Below, one piece after another: positions 1-6,786 of a stretch of 39,333 bases of DNA. The translations under genes and the position numbers were made by a program. The first letter of the stretch is position 1, and each line of letters starts with the position of its first letter. The notes beneath the pieces are model-generated. The model had not been told where the DNA came from and made no database searches. It was given only the letters and a program-made list of their open reading frames with translations. The DNA lies in NCBI GenBank assembly GCA_946548065.1, contig CAMNPM010000021.1, positions 1 to 39,333 of the forward strand, read 5' to 3'. The DNA is from an uncultured Prevotella sp. GTDB taxonomy: Bacteria > Bacteroidota > Bacteroidia > Bacteroidales > Bacteroidaceae.

Positions 1-43
1 TAGCAGCATTTGGGACAGATAAGAACCAAATCATAATTAAATG

Positions 44-84
44 AAGAAGTAGCGGTGTTCAACTCTTGGACGTCGCTACTTCTT
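44..84. repeat. Long perfect hairpin between two direct repeats
   Basis: Positions 44-54 and 74-84 are a perfect 11-bp inverted repeat (AAGAAGTAGCG / CGCTACTTCTT). Part of the 19-base loop can also pair (TTCAA with TTGGA, one G-T). The 10-mer TGGGACAGAT occurs on both sides, at 11-20 and 92-101. No T-run follows on either strand, so a classical terminator is not convincing. It could be the 3' end of the gene that lies before the window, or a small repeat element bounded by a short duplication. Confidence 0.5.
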
Positions 85-172
85 GTTAGTATGGGACAGA
101 TGTAAGGTAAACGAGTGTTATCTTGTCAGCCCCTGTTCAAGCCGCTTGCGTCTGTTCACCCAAAGCCTCTGT

Positions 173-325
173 ATCTCTGCCTGATGCTCCGCTTCAGGCA
201 GGGAGATGACATACACATACCATACACATACCATACACATACCATACACATGCCATACACATACCATACCCTTGAGTATGGCTACAATATGGCATCATAG
301 GGAGAAAACCGAGGCATCTCCCTGC
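173..325. repeat. Mutually exclusive inverted repeats
   Basis: ATCTC-TGCCTGA at 173-184 pairs with TCAGGCA-GG-GAGAT at 194-207 (12 pairs, two-base bulge). The right part of that stem, GCAGGGAGATG at 198-208, is also the perfect reverse complement of CATCTCCCTGC at 315-325. The two pairings exclude each other, and the longer one encloses the 11-bp tandem repeats. The arrangement resembles an attenuator, but it lies upstream of the predicted sensor promoter at 441-472, so whether it is transcribed is unknown. Confidence 0.45.
211..270 (+). repeat. Five tandem copies of an 11-bp repeat
   Basis: The unit ACACATACCAT is repeated at 213-223, 224-234, 235-245, 246-256 (one A-to-G change) and 257-267. 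Eleven bases is close to one helical turn, so all copies face the same side of the DNA. The repeats lie about 170 bp upstream of the -33 element of the sensor gene. They could be slippage-prone simple sequence, or stacked protein-binding sites. The rest of 1-504 holds no gene I can support; the only open frame (115-300) just translates the repeat. Confidence 0.8.
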
Positions 326-440
326 ATAATTATTATTACCTGTGACAGAACGTGGTGAAGTGGATTGTAAATGGATGTGCTGAAATAATTGTGATATGGT
401 CGTTAAATAGAGAATTGTTGAAGCATTTTTCTGCTTTTTA

Positions 441-472
441 TTTGGTTATGTAATAAAAATGCCGTACATTTG
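441..472 (+). promoter_or_regulatory. Promoter of the sensor pair
   Basis: The -33 element TTTG (441-444) and the -7 element TACATTTG (465-472) are separated by exactly 20 bp, the Bacteroidota primary sigma factor layout. Transcription should begin near 479, giving a leader of about 25 bases before the ATG at 505. Confidence 0.75.
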
Positions 473-504
473 CAGTTCTGAAACTAAAAAGAGCGACTAC
501 TGAT

Positions 505-3500
505 ATGATACGAAAACTCCTTCTGACGTTGTTGACAGCCCTGCTGCTGGTGCCCGTGGTGGCCGAGGGCGGGGTGCCCGACATCAAGTTCCGACGGCTG
601 GATACGCGCAACGGACTGTCGAACTCGCAGGTGAACTGCGTGTTCCGCGACTCGCGCGGATTCGTGTGGATAGGTACGGCCTACGGTCTGAACCGCTACG
701 ACGGCTACCGCGTGAAGACCTACTTCTCGAACATGCGCGACACGACGACGATGCGCGACAACTATACCGACGGCATCATGGAGGACTATGAGGGCAGGCT
801 GTGGCTGAAGCAGGGCATGAACTACTCGGTGTATGACCCCGTGACGGAGAAGTTCGAGCGCGACCCGTCGCGCGTCGTGTCACGCTTCCTGCCCGGCCAC
901 AACGCGGTGGAGAAGTGCTATATCGACCGCGACAAGTGCTACTGGATCAAGTTCTACGACGAGGGCATCTTCTACTACAACCCGAAGACGAAGAAGACGA
1001 AGGAGTTCAAGATGGGCTACGGCAAGAACCAGATTAAGGAGCATTATGCCATTGCCGCTATGACTGACTATCCGAGCGGACTGGTAATCATGACCTATAC
1101 GGGCGAGCTGGTGTGCCTGAACGGCAAGACGGGTGCCATAGAGTGGGAGAACACGTGGATGCACGACAACGGTGTGCTGCAGAGCCAGAACTACAAGCTG
1201 CTGATAGACAAGGAGGAGAACCTGTATGTGGTGGCCGAGCACTTCACCTATATCTTTATCCTGAAGGAGATGCGCTGGTATAACACGGTGCGCGACCTGA
1301 TGCTGTCGCGCGGCATCGAGGGACTGCCCGAGGGCCTGCAGGTATGGGATGTCAAGATAGACCACAAGGATCGCATGTGGGTGGCTACTGACCACGAGGG
1401 CCTGTTTGTCATCGACCCCAAGGACAAGGAGGTGCGCCAGCTGCTGAACAACAAGTTCGACGAGAGTACGCTGAGCGACAACACGCCCCGACAGGTGTAT
1501 GTAGACCAGTTGGGGCATGTCTGGATCAGTACCTATAAGAATGGTGTGAACGAATTTAAGGAGGGTCTGGCCAGCATCCGCAGCCTGGACCAGCTGGGCG
1601 ACATCAACACCGTGACGGAAGACAAGTACGGCAACTACTGGCTGGGCAGCAACACCAACGGCATACTGGTGTACGACCCGAAGGTTGACGAGGTGGTGGC
1701 GCACTATACGAAGGAGAACAGCGCGCTGAAGGGCAACGTGATGGTGGGCAGCTGCACGGCCAGCGACGGCAGCATCTGGTTTGGCTCGTATAACGGCGGA
1801 CTGACGCGCTGCATCCCCTCGAAGGAGAATCCCCACCAGGCCACCATCGTGAACTGGAGCGTGACGGACGAGCCCGGCGGGCTGGCCACGAACAACGTAT
1901 GGAGCGTGACGGAAGACCGCTGGCACCGCATCTGGCTGGCCACCCTGGGCGGAGGCATACAGATGCTGGACCTGAAGACGGGCAAGTTCCGCACGTGGAA
2001 CCAGAAGAACACGCCAACCCTGCCCAGCGACTATATGACCAGCGTGTGGTGGATCAAGAAAGGCTGGCTGATGGTAGGCACGAGCTGGTTCTGGTGCTTC
2101 GTCAACCCCCTGACGGGCAAGCTGGCCAACCGTGTACTGCCTGAGATGGAGAACTTCCCTTCGAACATGGGTTCCACCAGCTGTGTGATAGAAGACTCGC
2201 GCGGACTCATCTGGCAGGGCTCTGCCTCTGGTGCCGCCGTGTACGACCAGAAGACACAGCGCGTGTGGCTGCTCGATATGTCGCACGGACTCTTCGGTTC
2301 GAGCATCAACGGCATCGTGGAGGACCAGGACCACACGATGTGGGTGGTGACTGAACACGGTGTGTCGAAAATACTTCCCGAGAAGACCGAGGACGGGGGG
2401 TGGACCTTCACGGTGCGCAGCTATAACAACCGCGACGGCCTGCAGCCAGAGACCTATAACCAGCGCTCCACCTGTCTGACGCACGACGGACTGATACTCA
2501 TAGGCGGACAGGGCGGTCTGGACATCATCAACCCCAAGGCCCTGTCGAACGTGAAGAGCAAGGAGCGTCCCGTGTTCAGCGGACTGCAGCTCTTCGACGA
2601 GGACGTACCTGTGGGCAGGGAGATTGACGGCCGCGTCATCCTGGACGAGGCGCTGGACATCTGCCGTGAAATCACGCTGCGGTTCAACGACCAGTTCACC
2701 ATCCAGCTGGCCAGCGACGCAGGCAACGTGGACAACGGCAAGCGATTCGTCTATTGGCTGGAGGGATTCCATGAGAACTGGGTGAAGACCTCGGAGCTGA
2801 ACCCCAACATCACCTATAATTCGCTGCGCGCAGGCAGCTATACGCTGCATGTGAGGATGCTGAACGACGACGGTACCTTTGGCGAGGAGGAGAGTACGCT
2901 GGAGATTACCATCCAGCCCGCCTTGTGGCGCAAGCGCTGGATGATGCTGCTCTACATCCTGCTGATTGCTGCTGCCGCCTGGTTCTGGCGCAAGTGGTAC
3001 CAGAAGCGTATGGAGAAGAAGGCCCAGGCTGAGAAGCTACAGCGCGACACTGAGAAGATGCAGTGGATGGGCGAGATGCGCGCCCAGCTGGCCGAGGAGC
3101 GCCGCCAGATGATGGCTGGTGTACACTCTGGCGAGATGTATCATGAGGAGGAGAAGGCCACCATCACGCTGCATGCGGTGGAGGAAGACCTGGTGAAGGC
3201 GCTGAAGGGCATCTGCAAGAACTTCCAGACTACCCCTGACGGAAAGAAGGCTAAGCTGAGCTGCCGGTCGTTGGTCGACGACCTGCATGTGCGGTTCGAC
3301 TACAATCTGATAGCCGAGGCGATGAATATCCTGCTGCACAACAGCGTGAGGTTCTCGCCGGGCAACTGCCAGATTACCGTCAACATAGGGCGCAGCGGGA
3401 AGAACAAGGCAATCATCCAGGTGGCCGACAATGGTCTCGGCATCCGCGACGAGTTTAAGGCTACCGCCTTCGAACCCATGCTGGGCGGCGAGGGCATCGG

Positions 3501-3651
3501 TCTCGACCGGGTGAAGGACATCGTGGTGGCCCACGGCGGCGAGATACGTCTGGAGGATAACCCTGGCGGTGGCACCGTGTTTGTCATCACCCTGCCTGTC
3601 GAGGCTGAGGTGGAGGTTGAGGAGGCCGTAATGATGGACGACGATGAGTAA
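505..3651 (+). CDS. HTCS-like sensor A: propeller, TM and ATPase, no phosphoacceptor, receiver or HTH
   Basis: A 1048-residue membrane sensor with a signal peptide (about 1-20), a long two-component-regulator propeller of repeated W-I/V-G/A-T and DSRG-type blades (about 25-720), a Y_Y_Y domain (about 738-800), one TM helix (about 812-832) and a HATPase_c domain. The ATPase has an N box around N946, a D975-x-G-x-G box and a GGEGIGL box at 994-1000. In a classical hybrid two-component system (HTCS), a HisKA domain with an H-E-[FL]-R-x-P motif follows the TM helix, and a receiver and an AraC domain follow the ATPase. Here no such H motif lies between TM and ATPase, and the protein ends after the ATPase with an acidic tail. 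It overlaps the next gene by 8 bp (ATGAGTAA), so the two are translationally coupled. By position it should sense xylan oligosaccharides in the periplasm; that is inference. Confidence 0.85.
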   Translation: MIRKLLLTLLTALLLVPVVAEGGVPDIKFRRLDTRNGLSNSQVNCVFRDSRGFVWIGTAYGLNRYDGYRVKTYFSNMRDTTTMRDNYTDGIMEDYEGRLWLKQGMNYSVYDPVTEKFERDPSRVVSRFLPGHNAVEKCYIDRDKCYWIKFYDEGIFYYNPKTKKTKEFKMGYGKNQIKEHYAIAAMTDYPSGLVIMTYTGELVCLNGKTGAIEWENTWMHDNGVLQSQNYKLLIDKEENLYVVAEHFTYIFILKEMRWYNTVRDLMLSRGIEGLPEGLQVWDVKIDHKDRMWVATDHEGLFVIDPKDKEVRQLLNNKFDESTLSDNTPRQVYVDQLGHVWISTYKNGVNEFKEGLASIRSLDQLGDINTVTEDKYGNYWLGSNTNGILVYDPKVDEVVAHYTKENSALKGNVMVGSCTASDGSIWFGSYNGGLTRCIPSKENPHQATIVNWSVTDEPGGLATNNVWSVTEDRWHRIWLATLGGGIQMLDLKTGKFRTWNQKNTPTLPSDYMTSVWWIKKGWLMVGTSWFWCFVNPLTGKLANRVLPEMENFPSNMGSTSCVIEDSRGLIWQGSASGAAVYDQKTQRVWLLDMSHGLFGSSINGIVEDQDHTMWVVTEHGVSKILPEKTEDGGWTFTVRSYNNRDGLQPETYNQRSTCLTHDGLILIGGQGGLDIINPKALSNVKSKERPVFSGLQLFDEDVPVGREIDGRVILDEALDICREITLRFNDQFTIQLASDAGNVDNGKRFVYWLEGFHENWVKTSELNPNITYNSLRAGSYTLHVRMLNDDGTFGEEESTLEITIQPALWRKRWMMLLYILLIAAAAWFWRKWYQKRMEKKAQAEKLQRDTEKMQWMGEMRAQLAEERRQMMAGVHSGEMYHEEEKATITLHAVEEDLVKALKGICKNFQTTPDGKKAKLSCRSLVDDLHVRFDYNLIAEAMNILLHNSVRFSPGNCQITVNIGRSGKNKAIIQVADNGLGIRDEFKATAFEPMLGGEGIGLDRVKDIVVAHGGEIRLEDNPGGGTVFVITLPVEAEVEVEEAVMMDDDE

Positions 3652-6600
3652 CCTACGGCTGCTGGCTCTGCTGTTGCTGACGGCCAGCGTGAGTGCCGGG
3701 GCTGTGGTGTCGACGGAGATGAAGTTCCGACGGCTCGACACCCGCGACGGACTGTCGAACACGCAGGCCAATGCCGTGTTCCGCGACTCGCGCGGCTTCG
3801 TGTGGATAGCATCGCCCTACGGACTGAACCGCTACGACGGTTACCGATGCCGCACCTATTATTCACATCCCAAGGATACCACATCGCTGCTGAGGAGTGC
3901 TGTCGACGATGTGCAGGAAGACGCTCTGGGCAGGCTGTGGCTGCGCCACGGGGTGCAGTATTCCGTGTTCGACCCCGTCAGCGAGCGCTGCGACCGCCAT
4001 CCTGAGCACTGGCTCCGCCAGCAGGGACTGACGGGCAACGTGGAGCGGCTGTATATAGACCGCCACCAGAACTTCTGGGTGAAGACCTACGACGAAGGGC
4101 TGTGGTTTCTGAACCCACGTACCAAGACGGTGCGCCGCTTCTCGTTTGGCAACGGAGCACAGCAGGTAGGCACCGACTTTGGGGTGAGCGACTTTGACGA
4201 GCGTGGCAACAGTCTGCTGATGATCTCGAACAACGGCGACCTGATATGCTTCAATACCCAGAAGATTCACATCTCGTGGAAGAGCAGCCGCCTGCGCCGT
4301 ATGGGTGCGCCCCGCAATTCGGGATATCAGTTGCACATCGACACGCAGCAGAACATCTGGACACTGACAGACAAGGGAGCCTTCGTCTACCTGCGGCAGG
4401 AGGGACGCTGGATACACTCTGCCGTAGAAGCCTTGCGCCACCTGGGCGTCAGCGTGGCACTGGACGAGCTGATGGTGTGGGACGCGGTGACCGACAGGCA
4501 CGGGATGCTGTGGCTGGCCACTGACCACGAGGGACTGTGCGTGGCCGACCTGAAGAACGGAAGGCTCTATCAGTATAAGAGCGTGAAGCACGACGAGACC
4601 ACCATCAGCGACAATACCCTGCGCCGCATCTATCGCGACCAGCAGGACCGCATGTGGATAGCCACCTATATGAACGGGGTGAGCTACTATGCCGACAATC
4701 TGTATAACTTCCGTCATCTGGACCTGGGCAACGTGAACACCGTGCTGATAGACCAGCAGGGCGACTGCTGGGCAGGCAGCAACGACGACGGCATCATCCG
4801 CTACCGCCTGGATACGGGCGAGCGTACCGTATATAATAAGGTAAAGAGCGGGCTGGGGTCGGACATCATCGTGAGCAGCCTGTCGGCCAAAGACGGAACA
4901 CTGTGGTTTGGTACCTACGAGGGCGGACTGACCCGCTATCGGCAGGGACAGTTTACCACCTACAAGGCTACGGGCGACGCTGACGGACTGGCCAACAACA
5001 GCGTGTGGAGCATTGGTGAAGATGCTGACGGGAATATCTGGATTGGTACGCTGGGTGGCGGACTGCAGCGCATAGACCGCCAGACGGGCCGCTTCACCAC
5101 ACTGAACCAGGACAACTCCGACCTGCCCAGCAACTACGTGTCGTCGATACAGTATCTGAAGAGTGGCAAGCTGCTGGTGGGGCATACGGAGTTCTACTCG
5201 CTGGTGGACACCAAGACGCTGACGGTGGAGAACCGGAGGATAGAAGAACAGCAGTCGGACATCCCCATCACGCCTACCACTAATGTGGTGATGCAAGATA
5301 GTCGCGGGCTTATCTGGCAGGGGGCTGCCTCAGGAGTCACCGTGTGCGACAGCCAGACTGGCACCGTCAGTCAGCTCGACATGAAGTCGGGGCTGGTGGG
5401 TTCGACAGTCAACGGCATCGTGGAAGACCGCCACCATGTGGTATGGGTGGTTACGCAGCACGGCATCTCCAGCGTCGTGGCCCAGAAAGAAGGCGACGGC
5501 AGATGGACCTTCATGGTGCGCAGCTATAACAACCGCGACGGACTGCAGGACGGTCCGTTCAACCAGCGGTCGGTCATCGTGACCCCTCAGGGCGACATCG
5601 CGGTGGGTGGGCATGAGGGTATCGACTTCTTCAATCCCCAGAAGATGGTGCCGCTGAGCGCAAGTGCCGAGAGACCGATGATCAGCGGACTGAAGGTGAT
5701 GGACCGCAACATATACGGCCTGCCAGAGAAGCTGAGTCTGGCTGCCGACGAGAACCAGTTTGTGGTGTGCCTGTCGACCAACAGTGGTGAGGTGCACAAC
5801 CGCATGCGCTTTGCCTACCGCCTGGAGGGGCTGGGGAGCCAGTGGCGCTATACCGACGGCAGTACCCCCGACATCAGCTATATGGGTCTGGCCCCAGGCA
5901 GCTACACCTTCCGCGCACGGCTGCTCAATGCTGACGGTACGCTGGGCGACGACGAGGTGCGGCTGGCCATCAGTGTGGCTCCGCCCTGGTATCGCTCGTG
6001 GTGGATGAATGTCTGCTATCTGGCACTCACCGCCCTGCTGTTCTATTGGTACTACCGGCGCAGTCAGGAGAAGCTGCGCCTGCAGAAGCTGAAACTGGAG
6101 CGGGAGAACAGCCACCGCATAGGCGAGCTGAAGCAGCGCTTTGCCGAGACGGTGAACGACGAGCTGCGCCTGCCGTTCCAGCACACCTTCGACAGCCTGA
6201 ACGCCATGATGCAGCGCGAGACCGACGAGCAGCGCTATGAGCAGCAACAGCAGGTGTTCAGTCATGTAGAGCAGCTGCTGGAGGAGGTCAGCAAGCTGGG
6301 CGAGGTAGAACAGGAGAAAGGCAAGCTGAAACCTGAGATTCGCGAGCTGGAGATTGTCAGTCTGGACGAGAAGCTGGTGAAGGCCGCCACCGACTATGTG
6401 GAGAACAACCTCGACAATGCCGATATCAGCGTGGAGACGATGGCGGAGGCGATGAACATGTCGCGCGTACATCTATATAAGAAGCTGACAGCCATCACCG
6501 ACCTGACACCCTCGGAGTTTATCAGGCAGATACGCCTGCGCCACGCTGAGCAGCTGCTGAGCAAGAGCCAGCTGACGGTGGCTGAGGTGGCCTACAAGGT

Positions 6601-6706
6601 GGGATTCAACAATCCACGCTACCTCTCGAAATACTTCAAGGAGATGTATGGGGTGATGCCTTCGGAGTATAAAAACCGTCAAAAAAACCAAAACGGCGGC
6701 AGTTGA
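3644..6706 (+). CDS. HTCS-like regulator B: propeller, TM and AraC HTH with dead HisKA
   Basis: A 1020-residue paralogue of the preceding sensor; the first blades match closely (KFRRLDTR-GLSN, DSRGFVWI, YGLNRYDGY). Order: signal peptide (about 1-20), propeller (to about 700), Y_Y_Y (about 715-775), TM (about 786-806), coiled coil, HisKA remnant, short linker, AraC HTH (about 927-1011, ending GVMPSEYK). The remnant reads G827-ELKQRF...N838-D-E-L-R-L-P844, aligning with the usual S-H-E-L-R-T-P, so the phosphoacceptor His is replaced by Asp839. The ATPase and receiver of a full HTCS are absent, leaving a membrane-anchored one-component activator. It probably controls the downstream xylan genes, whose promoters lack a -33 element. 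P. bryantii XynR is the known xylan HTCS regulator, but orthology cannot be judged here. Confidence 0.87.
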   Translation: MSNLRLLALLLLTASVSAGAVVSTEMKFRRLDTRDGLSNTQANAVFRDSRGFVWIASPYGLNRYDGYRCRTYYSHPKDTTSLLRSAVDDVQEDALGRLWLRHGVQYSVFDPVSERCDRHPEHWLRQQGLTGNVERLYIDRHQNFWVKTYDEGLWFLNPRTKTVRRFSFGNGAQQVGTDFGVSDFDERGNSLLMISNNGDLICFNTQKIHISWKSSRLRRMGAPRNSGYQLHIDTQQNIWTLTDKGAFVYLRQEGRWIHSAVEALRHLGVSVALDELMVWDAVTDRHGMLWLATDHEGLCVADLKNGRLYQYKSVKHDETTISDNTLRRIYRDQQDRMWIATYMNGVSYYADNLYNFRHLDLGNVNTVLIDQQGDCWAGSNDDGIIRYRLDTGERTVYNKVKSGLGSDIIVSSLSAKDGTLWFGTYEGGLTRYRQGQFTTYKATGDADGLANNSVWSIGEDADGNIWIGTLGGGLQRIDRQTGRFTTLNQDNSDLPSNYVSSIQYLKSGKLLVGHTEFYSLVDTKTLTVENRRIEEQQSDIPITPTTNVVMQDSRGLIWQGAASGVTVCDSQTGTVSQLDMKSGLVGSTVNGIVEDRHHVVWVVTQHGISSVVAQKEGDGRWTFMVRSYNNRDGLQDGPFNQRSVIVTPQGDIAVGGHEGIDFFNPQKMVPLSASAERPMISGLKVMDRNIYGLPEKLSLAADENQFVVCLSTNSGEVHNRMRFAYRLEGLGSQWRYTDGSTPDISYMGLAPGSYTFRARLLNADGTLGDDEVRLAISVAPPWYRSWWMNVCYLALTALLFYWYYRRSQEKLRLQKLKLERENSHRIGELKQRFAETVNDELRLPFQHTFDSLNAMMQRETDEQRYEQQQQVFSHVEQLLEEVSKLGEVEQEKGKLKPEIRELEIVSLDEKLVKAATDYVENNLDNADISVETMAEAMNMSRVHLYKKLTAITDLTPSEFIRQIRLRHAEQLLSKSQLTVAEVAYKVGFNNPRYLSKYFKEMYGVMPSEYKNRQKNQNGGS

Positions 6707-6742
6707 TAACATTTTAGTACGTGCGGAATGTGTTTTTTTTCG

Positions 6743-6750
6743 TACCTTTG
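6743..6750 (+). promoter_or_regulatory. -7 box of the GH31 gene, no -33 element
   Basis: TACCTTTG followed by GCACCC, preceded by a T8 run. The position 20 bp upstream (6719-6722) reads ACGT, not TTTG or TTG. Absence of a -33 element suggests activator-dependent transcription. The box lies upstream of the ATG at 6787, which rules out the GTG at 6721 as start. Confidence 0.65.
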
Positions 6751-6786
6751 CACCCACTGAAACTTAAAACAATAAACAATAACTCA

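Noticed and set aside
211..270. Tandem repeats as a CRISPR array
   Set aside because: The units are 11 bp and contiguous with no spacers, and no cas genes are nearby.
115..300. A 61-residue frame in the leader region
   Set aside because: Its second half is only the translation of the 11-bp repeat (HTHTIHMPYTYHT); there is no promoter and no family resemblance.
880..2850. A 656-residue open frame antisense to sensor A
   Set aside because: It is wholly inside a well-supported sensor gene, has low-complexity His/Val/Leu/Ala-rich composition and no domain. Long antisense frames are expected from this codon usage.
3863..6472. Long antisense frames (477 and 380 residues) opposite regulator B
   Set aside because: Same composition artefact; the + strand protein has clear propeller and AraC domains.
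6721..6786. Upstream GTG start for GH31
   Set aside because: The extension contains the promoter -7 box and would bury the signal peptide. The same reasoning rejects upstream starts at 11897 (GH3), 20148 (ResB-CcsA), 24685 (porin) and 37361 (AspT-type).
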